Of a stretch of 64,000 bases of DNA, positions 39,503 to 48,750 are shown in pieces; the stretch's first letter is position 1, and the number at the start of each line of letters is the position of its first letter. The position numbers and the translations under genes were made by a program. The notes beneath the pieces are model-generated. The model was not told the origin of the DNA. It worked only from the letters and a program-made list of their open reading frames with translations, and ran no database searches. This DNA is from Promethearchaeota archaeon (GTDB lineage Archaea; Asgardarchaeota; Lokiarchaeia; Sigyniarchaeales; SOKP01). The DNA is taken from positions 29,997-93,996 of the forward strand of contig RDOA01000001.1 of assembly GCA_011364925.1 (NCBI GenBank), given 5' to 3'.

Positions 39503-41386
39503 CTAAGATATTATTTCTAATTCTTTCAATTTTTCCTCAGTTGGTCTTCCAGTTTCCCAATCCCATCCGCGAATATTATAATATTTCTTCAAATTATCTT
39601 CTAAATCGAGTTTTACATTTTTTAATCTTCCTGATGATAATACTTTCATATTGTGATTGGGTAATCTATCGTCTTTCCTTGAAATTCCTAAATTGCAGCT
39701 AATTAACCGTTTCAAATTATTTATTCGTTCTCCAACCTTCATCAGCGATTTTCGATCGTAATTAAAACCTGTAGCAGCGTTTATATAGCCAAGAATATGT
39801 TCGAATTTGGGGGTTGCAAAATTGCAATTTACTGCCGAATCATCAATAGCCCTAAGGTCTTGAAGATTTACTACACCTTTTTCTCTTCCTGAGGCATCAA
39901 ATCTGTCTTTACTTCTTTTAATGTGGAGAATTCTATCGTTAATTGTTCCTGCTTCCGCTGAATACCAATCGCATTTGTTATGGTTTGCTCCAACGCATCC
40001 AGTCATATAACTTAATGCTTGACCGGCAAACGCTCTAGGTTCATGCATAGGGATTTCTAAACCTTTTACGTGTGCTGCTAATTCAGGATCAACTTCAAAT
40101 TTCAAAGCCATAGCTCTCACGCCTTCTGCAAGAACATCACCGATACCTTCTCGCTGGCTTATTTTTTCAATAAGTTTGCAGACTAGTTCTCCATTTCCCC
40201 ACTTAATATCTTCTACAGGGATTTCGTCCAAAAATTCCTTTATTCTGTTGATTCCTAAACTATTTTCTACTAAATAAGTTAGAAACGCAATTGAGACTCC
40301 ACAAGAAATAGTATCGACGCCAAATTTATTACAAAGATGATTTGCGAGAACTACTGGTTTTGAATCAAAAACTCCACATAAACTACCTAATGCAGCAACA
40401 GATTCATATTCTGGTCCATCGCTTTCAATTTCAATTTCCCCTGTGTTAATGACAGTTGATTTACCGCACTTTATCGTACAACCTGCGCACCCGTAACTGA
40501 ACATGGGATATTCTTCTCTCAGAGTTTTTCCTGTTAAATTCTCGGCAATAAACTCCGTTTCTGTAAAGTAATACCCAGGAGTATCACCATTAACCATCCC
40601 TAGATCGAGATACATATTAGTACCATATAAATTAAAAAGTAGGGATCCTACTTCTCCCATCGGGTTTGCTTCCCTTTCAAGTTGTGCTTGTTTTCTTAAT
40701 GTTTTCCCTAGTTCGTTATCTGCGAGATCAATCTTTTCTTTTCCATGGACTACTAAAGCTTTTAGATTCTTCGAACCCATAAGAGCTCCTAACCCACACC
40801 TACCAACTACTCTCCCTTCATCGTTCAATATAACGCTATATTTAACGAGGTTTTCTCCCCCTGGACCAATACAAGCTATCCGAGTGTTTGGAGCATTTAA
40901 TTCATCTTTAATTAGTTTTTGAGTTTCGTAGCAATCTTTACCCTGAAGTTCTGAAGCATCTTTAAACTCTATTTTTCCATCATGGATATATAAATAACTT
41001 AATTTGTTTAATTTTCCGAAGAGAACAACAGCATCAAATCCACTATTTCTTAAAGCAATGCAAAACAAACCTCCCGAAGAACCTTCACCCCAGATACCCG
41101 TTAAAGGTGATATTCCGCTCACAGTATAACGACCCGAATTGGGGCGAATAGTGCCTGTAATTGGACCAGTAGCAAATATTAAAGGATTAATTTCTGAGTA
41201 AGGATTTCCTCTTAATTTATTGTAATCTTCTTCTGAAAGTAGATCGTACGTTAATTTAGCGCTTAATCCCGTTCCTCCTAAATATTTTTGCGCAGTTTCA
41301 GGACTTAAATCTTTCACTTCAGAAGTTTCTCTGCTTAAATCCACATAAAGGACTTTTCCATTATAACCGTATAATTTATCATTCAT
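39503..41386 (-). CDS. Aldehyde:ferredoxin oxidoreductase (AOR family)
   Basis: The 627-residue protein is an AOR-family tungsten or molybdenum pterin enzyme that oxidises aldehydes to acids with ferredoxin. The N-terminal GYNGKVLYVDLS and YLGGTGLSAKL are typical; the cluster motif CAGCTIKC is near residue 297, the fourth ligand is probably the Cys in SAVNCNFA, and pterin-binding segments include GALMGSKNLKALVV and EYESVAALGSLCG. Start ATG 41386 lies 23 bases after the stop of the alcohol dehydrogenase gene, so the two are co-transcribed. Cytoplasmic. The pairing points to an aldehyde that is both oxidised and reduced. Confidence 0.94.
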   Translation of the reverse strand: MNDKLYGYNGKVLYVDLSRETSEVKDLSPETAQKYLGGTGLSAKLTYDLLSEEDYNKLRGNPYSEINPLIFATGPITGTIRPNSGRYTVSGISPLTGIWGEGSSGGLFCIALRNSGFDAVVLFGKLNKLSYLYIHDGKIEFKDASELQGKDCYETQKLIKDELNAPNTRIACIGPGGENLVKYSVILNDEGRVVGRCGLGALMGSKNLKALVVHGKEKIDLADNELGKTLRKQAQLEREANPMGEVGSLLFNLYGTNMYLDLGMVNGDTPGYYFTETEFIAENLTGKTLREEYPMFSYGCAGCTIKCGKSTVINTGEIEIESDGPEYESVAALGSLCGVFDSKPVVLANHLCNKFGVDTISCGVSIAFLTYLVENSLGINRIKEFLDEIPVEDIKWGNGELVCKLIEKISQREGIGDVLAEGVRAMALKFEVDPELAAHVKGLEIPMHEPRAFAGQALSYMTGCVGANHNKCDWYSAEAGTINDRILHIKRSKDRFDASGREKGVVNLQDLRAIDDSAVNCNFATPKFEHILGYINAATGFNYDRKSLMKVGERINNLKRLISCNLGISRKDDRLPNHNMKVLSSGRLKNVKLDLEDNLKKYYNIRGWDWETGRPTEEKLKELEIIS

Positions 41387-41409
41387 TTTTTTAAATCACT
41401 CCAAATATC

Positions 41410-42705
41410 TTAAAAATCAATAGTTTTACCATCCCAAGCATATTCAAATATTCTTTTAATAACTTCGCTATCAATATACCGAGTAACCATGTACGCTACA
41501 GGATCAGTTTCAGCATAATTTACTAAAAGATCTAGATTTTTATTGTAGTCCTCCTCAGTAATAACAGGGTTCTTTATTTCTTTTATACTTACTGGACCGT
41601 CTATTGAATGTATGAAGTCCTTAAGACTTTTAAGAAATTCAGCAGCTAGCTCATTATCGCTTTTATTTTTTGGATCAACTCCAAAAAGTGGACATAAATC
41701 TTTCCATCTTTCAGAAATTTTCATTTGGAACGCAATTGTGTACGGTAGAAACATACCCACACAAAGTCCATGATGAACATTGAGTACTTTACCCAAACTA
41801 TGGCCCAAGGCGTGATCAATTCCCACACGAGAGTGAATAAATCCAAGTCCAGCCATACTCGCTGCAATTTGCATATGTGCTCTAGCTTCTATATCTTTGG
41901 CTCCATATTTGACTGCGCGAGGTAAATATTTAATTGTTTCTTTAACAGCGTAAAAGTTCATTGCATCCGCAAACGGAGTTCCTATGTTTGATACGTAAGA
42001 TCCTGCTGCGTGAGCCAATGCATCAAGACCTGTAGCCATGGTTAAAAATGGCGGCATATCTTTTACAAAATCTGTAATTAAAACTGCATAATCAGGGATT
42101 AACTCTGGATGAGAGACGGTAAATTTTTTCGGAGGATCACGAGATATATCGGTTAACATCGAAGCGAGAGTAACTTCAGATCCAGTTCCTGATGTTGTTG
42201 GAATAGCAACAAAATATTTGATTTTTTTCCTCAAACCAAGCGGCTCTAAAGCAGACACCGTAAATAAATTAGTTTCAGGCTTTTCGAATTTTATCATTAA
42301 AGCTTTTGTTGTATCAAGTACACTCCCTCCACCAATTGCTACAAATACTCTAGGTTTAAAATCGTTACATATTTTTACTGCTTCATCAATAGTATCAATT
42401 GGTACCTCTGGCTTCACTCCAGACCATACTCTTGATTCTATATTTATTTTACCCAGTATACTACTTATTGGGCTAGCAAACTTCTCAGTAAAATCGTCTG
42501 TAATTATTAGAACTCTTCTATCTCCTTCTTCAAGATTACCATCTAAGTAATTCTTTATCCTGTTTAACGCTGTCATTCCAAATATAATCTGTGGTGTTCG
42601 AAAAGCAGTCAATAATCCTCCAGGTGCTCTCCCTTTTAATAAATTCATAAGAGCTTTTAATTGTTCACTTACTAGGTCTTGTGTTTGTTCGATTTTTTTT
42701 TCCAA
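41410..42705 (-). CDS. Iron-containing alcohol dehydrogenase
   Basis: The 431-residue protein has the group III (Fe-dependent) ADH motifs: GGGSVLDTTKAL and the AIPTTSGTGSEVT nucleotide loop, and metal ligands in TGLDALAHAAGSYVS, the IDHALGHSLG segment and VHHGLCVG. These enzymes interconvert alcohols and aldehydes with NAD(P)H; their usual partner in fermenters is an aldehyde-producing enzyme. The start is TTG 42705; the first ATG would remove 19 residues and cut into the conserved region. It heads a leftward operon with the AOR. A motif at 42763-42792 lies in its promoter, and the TetR gene is divergent from it. Confidence 0.93.
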   Translation of the reverse strand: MEKKIEQTQDLVSEQLKALMNLLKGRAPGGLLTAFRTPQIIFGMTALNRIKNYLDGNLEEGDRRVLIITDDFTEKFASPISSILGKINIESRVWSGVKPEVPIDTIDEAVKICNDFKPRVFVAIGGGSVLDTTKALMIKFEKPETNLFTVSALEPLGLRKKIKYFVAIPTTSGTGSEVTLASMLTDISRDPPKKFTVSHPELIPDYAVLITDFVKDMPPFLTMATGLDALAHAAGSYVSNIGTPFADAMNFYAVKETIKYLPRAVKYGAKDIEARAHMQIAASMAGLGFIHSRVGIDHALGHSLGKVLNVHHGLCVGMFLPYTIAFQMKISERWKDLCPLFGVDPKNKSDNELAAEFLKSLKDFIHSIDGPVSIKEIKNPVITEEDYNKNLDLLVNYAETDPVAYMVTRYIDSEVIKRIFEYAWDGKTIDF

Positions 42706-42762
42706 AAAAAACCACTTTTTATTTTTAAATTTAAGATAAATATTGTTTTACTTTTTTAAAAA

Positions 42763-42792
42763 GGTTTTTAATAGCTGTCGTCTATTTATTGC
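42763..42792. promoter_or_regulatory. Operator-like site between alcohol dehydrogenase and TetR1
   Basis: The site contains CTATTTATTGCA at one end and TTTTTAATAGCTGTC at the other. Both segments recur with nearly the same spacing at 57354-57385, and the second half recurs at 39454-39465. It sits 57 bases before the alcohol dehydrogenase start, in the divergent promoter region with the TetR1 gene, the classic position for a TetR-family operator. Confidence 0.55.
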
Positions 42793-42925
42793 ATAGTGTT
42801 GCCCTACAACACTCGAATGTAGAATTTTAAATCAAAGAAAAGATTTTTCTAAATAGTAGAAAAGTAATTTAAAGACCAAAATGAGTAAATACCTTTAACT
42901 AATTATTTAGGATTTGAAATAAAAA

Positions 42926-43660
42926 ATGGTGAAACAAGAACAAGCTCAATCTAATACTGTAAAGAGGAGAATGCGATCGCCAGAAAAAAAAGCTCAGCAA
43001 TTTGAAAAAATTCTGGAAGTAGGCAAACAATTATTTGAAACTAGTGGACGCGATGGTTTTACCTTATCAGCGTTAGCAAAAAAATTAGATATGAATAAAA
43101 ATAATCTTTACAATTATATTGAGAGTAAACGAGAATTATGGATTGCAATAAGAAAGAAATGCTATGAACAGTATCGCGATGAGAACCGTAAGATCATAAA
43201 AGAAACTAGTGGTACTAATGTCGACGTTTTATTGAAAATCTTTGAGCACTTTTTTGAGTTTGCAGAAAATGATTATGCTGCTTTCCGAATCATGCACACC
43301 ATACGCTCTCCACCGTCGGATAAAGTCGGTCCATTTGAAAAAGAATATAAGCAATTTAGCTTTTTAGATGGAACTACTCGTTTAATTCAAAAGGCTATTG
43401 ATAACGGAGAGATTAAAGAAAATAACGCTGCTTTACTCTCATTCTTTATGTTTAGCTTATTATTAGGATCAACTATGATAGAATGGGCGATGAGGGATAT
43501 TGAAAATACAACTGATAAAGAAGGGAAAAAAATAGACGAATACTTACAATTCGGAAGTCAAAAGTTTACAAGCAAGGAATTTCGGAAATATACATTACAA
43601 AAGATTCAAAAAGGCTTTACCGAGCCGAATATGGCAGTAAATGAATTTGAGTATAAATAA
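42926..43660 (+). CDS. TetR-family transcriptional regulator, copy 1
   Basis: A 244-residue TetR protein. Its N-terminal helix-turn-helix (about residues 25-75) includes GFTLSALAKKLDMNKNNLYNYIESKREL, the usual TetR pattern; the C-terminal helical domain would bind a ligand. It is divergent from the alcohol dehydrogenase/AOR operon with 220 bases between them, so it probably represses that operon and itself. Its paralogue is at 60018 and shares RSPEKKAQQFE, the NAALLSFF segment and the QFTSKEFR-like ending. Ligand unknown; an acyl-CoA or aldehyde-related signal would fit the neighbours. Confidence 0.93.
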   Translation: MVKQEQAQSNTVKRRMRSPEKKAQQFEKILEVGKQLFETSGRDGFTLSALAKKLDMNKNNLYNYIESKRELWIAIRKKCYEQYRDENRKIIKETSGTNVDVLLKIFEHFFEFAENDYAAFRIMHTIRSPPSDKVGPFEKEYKQFSFLDGTTRLIQKAIDNGEIKENNAALLSFFMFSLLLGSTMIEWAMRDIENTTDKEGKKIDEYLQFGSQKFTSKEFRKYTLQKIQKGFTEPNMAVNEFEYK

Positions 43661-43741
43661 AATCAATTATTTCTATTTTTGAATTTCTCTTGCCTTAAAA
43701 AATTGAATAAACTTTATATAATAAATCAAAGATGATATTGA

Positions 43742-44773
43742 ATGTTTGGAGGAAGAAAACCACAGTACCGATTTAAAACTTATAAATCCGATGCAGCACC
43801 CTTTTTCTTCTTTATCGATATCTTTCCGCTTGATCTTAACCTTTTTGATACTCCTCACTCATTAGCGTTAGCTAAGCATATTAAAAACAATCCAATAATG
43901 CCTTTACCAATGAGAATTGATCGCGTTTACAACGGAGTAAGTTCGATCCTTATTCGACCTAATTCTCCAGTATCATTTCCCTTGAACGAATCGATTGTAG
44001 CTTTAGTTAATCCGGTTCCCTTTCTCCAATTGGGAATTGAGAATTTGCTTTTTTTTACAGAAATTCGATCTCAACAACGATTGTTACGCTCCGTTAGGAA
44101 AGAAAAAGTTAAGGAATGGTGGGAAAATACACGACACCTTTATGGCAATCTACACCAGGTCGAAGAAGATTTTGCTGCTTTTCTAAAAGCATATTTATAT
44201 ACTATAGTTAATGCAAAAATCAATGAAGAGGATATTACAGGTGCTGCTTTAGAATATTGTGAAATTGTTAATAATATTTGTAAACAGAGAATGCTTAAAA
44301 ATAAGATTTTAGTGGAGATCAAAAATGCTCAAAAGCATGTAAAACTATATCGAGAAAAAACAGCCAAAAGGAGAGAAAAGCTAACTATAGTCAAAAAACT
44401 CGAATATCACCCAGATCTCATCGATATTGAAGTATTTAATTTTTCAGATACTGGTTTTCCAAAGCAGATGGATTTTAAAAATTCTAATTTGAAAAACTAT
44501 GGAAGTATTGTAGCGAAGTATATTCCATTGCTATTATATGATGATTTACAGGAATGTATGCTACAAAATATGAAATTACTTGAAACGAATGAAATTTCGT
44601 TATTAAATCCATCATTTCTTTTGGAAAATAATGTTATTATTCTTTTAAGCTCAGAAAAAGCAGAAGATAGTGATTTGAACAAATATATATGGTTATCGGA
44701 TTTAAATGAAGTAGATATTGAAGGAATTTTAAATTCCATAACTCAATCTTTAATCTCTATAAGTAATATCTAG
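43742..44773 (+). CDS. Hypothetical protein, 343 residues, no recognised family
   Basis: I do not recognise this gene. The start ATG 43742 follows a TATA-like TTTATATAATAAA by about 15 bases, so the message is probably nearly leaderless. The N-terminal part is rich in Phe and Pro and may be a small beta domain (residues 1-100); residues 110-230 are strongly helical and charged; the remainder mixes helix and strand. There are no membrane helices, signal peptide or Cys motifs. It follows TetR1 on the same strand after about 80 bases, but has its own promoter. Confidence 0.6.
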   Translation: MFGGRKPQYRFKTYKSDAAPFFFFIDIFPLDLNLFDTPHSLALAKHIKNNPIMPLPMRIDRVYNGVSSILIRPNSPVSFPLNESIVALVNPVPFLQLGIENLLFFTEIRSQQRLLRSVRKEKVKEWWENTRHLYGNLHQVEEDFAAFLKAYLYTIVNAKINEEDITGAALEYCEIVNNICKQRMLKNKILVEIKNAQKHVKLYREKTAKRREKLTIVKKLEYHPDLIDIEVFNFSDTGFPKQMDFKNSNLKNYGSIVAKYIPLLLYDDLQECMLQNMKLLETNEISLLNPSFLLENNVIILLSSEKAEDSDLNKYIWLSDLNEVDIEGILNSITQSLISISNI

Positions 44774-44943
44774 AATATGGGATAATAATCATCGTTGATC
44801 TATCTTACACTAGAAAAGCGATCTTCTTGAGAATCTCTTAAATTAGGGCATTCAAAGATTCTCTTGGCTGATTTGTTAAATATTCAAATTTCACCTTGAA
44901 AAAGAAACAAGAATGAAAAGTTTAAATACTCTCGTATCGTATG

Positions 44944-44976
44944 ATAGACTAAGTATGTTTAATACATACTGTCTAT
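44944..44976. promoter_or_regulatory. Nested inverted repeat before substrate-binding protein 2
   Basis: Inner arms AGTATGT (44952-44958) and ACATACT (44964-44970), outer arms ATAGAC (44944-44949) and GTCTAT (44971-44976). It lies after a TATA-like TTTAAATA (44921-44928) and 46 bases before the ATG, so it spans the likely transcription start. The span 44953-44981 matches 48602-48630 (opposite strand) at 25 of 29 positions. Confidence 0.65.
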
Positions 44977-45021
44977 TTAAAAAAAAAAACTAAAAAATAA
45001 TAAACAAGGGAAAGAATAAGA

Positions 45022-47154
45022 ATGAGAAAATTTACAAAAATATTAGTCATGATACTTCTCTTTAGTTCTTTTGTTATCTCATTTATTCCAGTCATAGCAG
45101 AACCTAAACCCGCACAAGCTGATCCATTAATTTTTAGGTTTGGAGTTCAATCAACTGCCGGAGATTGGGATCCAGCAATTCGGTATGCTGCTCCAGCTGA
45201 TGTGGCCCGATTCCCTACCCTCGAGGGCTTTGTAACATATCCTGCTTATTGGAATGGCGATGTCAATTCATTAATACCATGTCTTGCAACCGATTGGGTT
45301 TTCGAATATTGGCCAGTAGAACAAAATTCAAAAGGATATTATAATAGCGGAGGTATAAAGTCGACTACTTTAACATTGCGAGAAAATGTAACCTTCCATG
45401 ATGGTTCTCAATGGAACGCTACAGTAGCAAAATGGAATCTGGATCGAATAATGATTGTTTCTGGTAATTTGACAGGAAGGGGTAATACTAAATATCTAGC
45501 TGATTTTTGGGAAGATGCAAGCGATTACTTACCTTTTTATACTCAAAGTTGGAACTTTTCATCTGCTATTGGCCAGATGCCTTCCTATAATGGCATGACT
45601 GCAACGATTCCTGCATTAAACGGTACTTTTCCTAAAATCAATAATGTAACTATCTTAGACGCGGGAGGACCGAATGGAGGGGGCATAATTAAAATCAATT
45701 ATAATGATTGGGCTTCTTTTTCAGTTTGGGAGATTTTAGCAGGTAATCCTCAACATTATGTATTGATGATATCGATGGCGGCTTATGCGGATTATTGGGA
45801 TAGAGCAATTTATGGTTTTGGAGAAGTTCCTGGCTTTCCTCAGGACGCTACCTTCAAACACTTGGTTGGAACGGGGCCTTATATATTTGATCATTGGACG
45901 ACCACAGGACCGACAACGGGAGGCTTAATAGTAAAAAACGAGAATTATTGGAATAAAACAGCCCTTGAAGCTGCTGGTTGGTTCGGGATTGATGAAGTAC
46001 AATTTGTGTTATTTACTCCCGACGATGCTGGTACACAAGCACGTAATTTGGCAATGAAGACTGGAGCTATAGACTTTTCTTCCGATGTCAGTGGTTTTAA
46101 TTTTGTTTACGATGAAGTTATTTCTCAAGCTGACTTAACATATTTTACCAACCCGATTGGAGATTATCCATTCTGTCTTATATTGAATTGCATCAATGAG
46201 ACCGCCTGGAAGACGCTTTACGACGGTGGAATGTTTCCATATAAGACCAATGGACTCCCGCGCTTATTCCGGAAAGCAATATCATACGCATTCGACTATG
46301 AAGCATTTTTACAGACAGCTTATAATGGACGTGCGACGCGTATGAATAGTTATCTTGGTAACGATAATCTCTATGCTAATCCAAGCATTCCTATGCCATA
46401 CTTAAATCTTTCCATCGCACGAGAGGCTATACTTGCTCAATATCCAACTGAATGCGCTGCTAGAGGTCTTGATGCAAATAGTCCCGATCAAGATTGGATA
46501 AATGTTGCAAACTCAAATCCTATTTACAGGGTTAGTTTCTATTGGGATATATCTTCGGTTCAGCAGGTTTTAAAAGATTATATAGAAACTGCTCTTAAAA
46601 GTATTGGGATGGCTTATTATGACGATGCTGATCATCAAGCGACACCTACTATATGGGCAAAAATATTTCAACCAGGAATCATGTTTTCTGCACAAATGTG
46701 GGGATCGACTTGGGCTATAGCACCAAATGATATCGGTCACGCACACATTAACGCGTACTTCAAGTATCCAGGCCCAGGTACGGTATATTATAACTTAGCC
46801 TTCTGTTATCTCAATAATGTCACAGACTGGATAGACCAAATTTATTTTTCAAACAGTACTACACGACAAGAATACTACGATGATATAGGCGTCACTCTAC
46901 AAGAATACGAGTACCCATGGATGTGGATAGGTCATGGTCAATTTGGTTATGTCTATAGGAGAGAATGGGAAGTGCGCGAGTTTGAGCGCTATTTTGGTAT
47001 GCCAACAATTGTTGGAGATCTTACCCATATAAAGTGGGTTGGATGGGAGCCACCCATACCTGGAATACCCGGATATTCGATGTATATCACCTTGTCTGTT
47101 TCAGCAGCTGCAACTGTCGGAATTATTTATGTAATGATGAAAAAAAGAAAGTAA
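45022..47154 (+). CDS. ABC transporter substrate-binding protein, family 5, C-terminally anchored, copy 2
   Basis: The 710-residue paralogue of 27150-29456: signal peptide MRKFTKILVMILLFSSF with cleavage near residue 26, TLRENVTFHDGSQWNATVAKWNLDR-type lobe I sequences, GTGPYIFDHW, and a C-terminal PGIPGYSMYIT sequence before one hydrophobic helix and a MMKKRK tail. It would be exposed on the cell surface and feed the Opp2 permeases (48751-55703, leftward). The nested inverted repeat in its promoter suggests tight control. It has no permease gene on its own strand. Convergent with the M24-fold gene; about 140 AT-rich bases, including a long T-run, lie between the two stops. Confidence 0.92.
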   Translation: MRKFTKILVMILLFSSFVISFIPVIAEPKPAQADPLIFRFGVQSTAGDWDPAIRYAAPADVARFPTLEGFVTYPAYWNGDVNSLIPCLATDWVFEYWPVEQNSKGYYNSGGIKSTTLTLRENVTFHDGSQWNATVAKWNLDRIMIVSGNLTGRGNTKYLADFWEDASDYLPFYTQSWNFSSAIGQMPSYNGMTATIPALNGTFPKINNVTILDAGGPNGGGIIKINYNDWASFSVWEILAGNPQHYVLMISMAAYADYWDRAIYGFGEVPGFPQDATFKHLVGTGPYIFDHWTTTGPTTGGLIVKNENYWNKTALEAAGWFGIDEVQFVLFTPDDAGTQARNLAMKTGAIDFSSDVSGFNFVYDEVISQADLTYFTNPIGDYPFCLILNCINETAWKTLYDGGMFPYKTNGLPRLFRKAISYAFDYEAFLQTAYNGRATRMNSYLGNDNLYANPSIPMPYLNLSIAREAILAQYPTECAARGLDANSPDQDWINVANSNPIYRVSFYWDISSVQQVLKDYIETALKSIGMAYYDDADHQATPTIWAKIFQPGIMFSAQMWGSTWAIAPNDIGHAHINAYFKYPGPGTVYYNLAFCYLNNVTDWIDQIYFSNSTTRQEYYDDIGVTLQEYEYPWMWIGHGQFGYVYRREWEVREFERYFGMPTIVGDLTHIKWVGWEPPIPGIPGYSMYITLSVSAAATVGIIYVMMKKRK

Positions 47155-47296
47155 CAACATCAAAAATTACCTTTTAATATACTTTTTTTTTATTTTTATG
47201 TATTATACCAATTCTTCAAGAATATAGAGATAAGAGTCTTTAGCTAACTTCTTAATAATTAAAAAAAAAGAATCTATAAGCAGATTTTTACGCTCT

Positions 47297-48550
47297 CTAA
47301 ATGGGAACTATACGTATTTCATTGACAGGATATTTATTAAAATTTTCATAACCATTGTGTGTAAAGACACCTGAGGAACCTACCCAAAGAGCTTTTTTTG
47401 TATTAGGAATCCTAACCCATATATGTAAAGTAACCGTGTTACCCGGTTTAAACTCAAAATTTTGATACAATTGTGCCCATGCTGCGCTATTAGTACCGGG
47501 TGTTGCCCCTGCTACCGGTGGTTGCATCATAAAACACCAACCAGCAATTAATATACTTGGTACTTGCTCAAGACCAGCGTCATAAATTGGCTTAAGAAAC
47601 TGATCTATATCTTTTCCTTTCATTCCAGGCTTTAGTTCAGAAACCATATTATCATGAACCATAGCTGCAACATTGAACATTTTTTCATATTCAGGTGTTG
47701 GATTACCAACAAACCAAGTTCCCCAGAGCTTTCCCCAATAATTACCGTATCCTAAACAAAATTCGGACATTAGAAAATCACCTACTTTCACTCGTTTTCC
47801 TGTTGAATAAGGCGTAGGATAAAAGTAATCAGGATTTTCCATTGAAAAGGAACTGACATGACCGAACGGAAATGTTCCATAATGGCGAACTGCTGTCAAA
47901 TTCATTGCTCGTTGTAAGTCTTTGTGTTTTATTCCGGGACGGGTTAATTGAAAAACCTCTTCTTGAGCCAGATCCGTTAAAGCTCCTGCCCTTCTAAGGA
48001 GCGCTATTTCTTCTTCGCTTTTAATAAGTTGTAGATCCTGCAACCAAGGATTAGCGCTGACAATTTTTGCATCCGGAAAGTTTTTATCTATAAGCTGACG
48101 TTGTTCAGTGAATAAGGTGATATCACCATATTGAGCTCCTCCAGGACCAACAAGTCCAATCGTTCCTTTTTCGTATCCAAGATCTTTGATTTTTTGAATT
48201 GCATTTGATAATGGTTCTCCATCTTTTATATCTTTCACGTAGGAAATGGTAGCCGCGTTTACGCAATGATAATCTAAATTAATAAACATTGTAGGTTCGC
48301 CTTCTACTGGAACAGTAAGATATGTTTCAAAAACATTTGCGAAACGGGTAAGATACTGGAGGTGTATCTGACCAGGACTATTTCCTATCCCCACATGCCC
48401 ATAAACTAAAAGTACATCTATTCCTCTTTCCTTCATCTCCTTTCGAACATATTTGTAGCGTTGAGCCATTTCTTTATCTGAAAAATATGGAAGAAAGTTA
48501 TTATCAGCGTCTTCAGGTATTACATCATAAATTTCTTTACTCATTTTCAT
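47297..48550 (-). CDS. M24 peptidase-fold (pita-bread) protein, probable non-metallo variant
   Basis: A 417-residue protein with a creatinase-type N-terminal domain (about 20-170) and a pita-bread C-terminal domain (180-410), the layout of Xaa-Pro peptidases and creatinase. The metal ligands are not conserved: the first Asp position reads SEFCLGYG, the second Asp falls at GKLWGT, the His region is AGWCFMMQPP, and the final Glu positions read LHIWVRI and VFTHNG. It is therefore unlikely to be a dinuclear aminopeptidase; it may be a creatinase-like hydrolase or a binding protein. ATG 48550 or 48544 may be the start. Located beside the Opp2 operon, whose regulation it probably shares. Confidence 0.8.
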   Translation of the reverse strand: MKMSKEIYDVIPEDADNNFLPYFSDKEMAQRYKYVRKEMKERGIDVLLVYGHVGIGNSPGQIHLQYLTRFANVFETYLTVPVEGEPTMFINLDYHCVNAATISYVKDIKDGEPLSNAIQKIKDLGYEKGTIGLVGPGGAQYGDITLFTEQRQLIDKNFPDAKIVSANPWLQDLQLIKSEEEIALLRRAGALTDLAQEEVFQLTRPGIKHKDLQRAMNLTAVRHYGTFPFGHVSSFSMENPDYFYPTPYSTGKRVKVGDFLMSEFCLGYGNYWGKLWGTWFVGNPTPEYEKMFNVAAMVHDNMVSELKPGMKGKDIDQFLKPIYDAGLEQVPSILIAGWCFMMQPPVAGATPGTNSAAWAQLYQNFEFKPGNTVTLHIWVRIPNTKKALWVGSSGVFTHNGYENFNKYPVNEIRIVPI

Positions 48551-48601
48551 CTCTCTAATTAATTTTATTACTATAAAATTCTAACCACAAATGAGAATTT
48601 T

Positions 48602-48630
48602 TTTTAATATACAGTATGCATTAAACATAT
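48602..48630 (-). promoter_or_regulatory. Operator-like site before the M24-fold gene
   Basis: Read on the minus strand it matches the site before substrate-binding protein 2 at 25 of 29 positions, with the common core TTTAATNCATACTGT. It follows a TATA-like TTATAAATA and ends about 50 bases before the M24 start codon, the same arrangement as at 44953. Confidence 0.65.
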
Positions 48631-48750
48631 TTATAACTTTTCATAATTTAAAGCGTTTCAATCAAAGTTCTTCAAATACAGTTAAAACTCAGATACTCTC
48701 TCTTTATTCCACAAATAATTGACTTACTTAAACGCTTTTTACAAAAGAAA

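Noticed and set aside
44829-44863. GAGAATCT / AGATTCTC inverted repeat as a terminator or RNA hairpin
   Set aside because: The spacer is 19 bases, the stem is 8 bases and no T-tract follows at once. It could be chance in AT-rich DNA.
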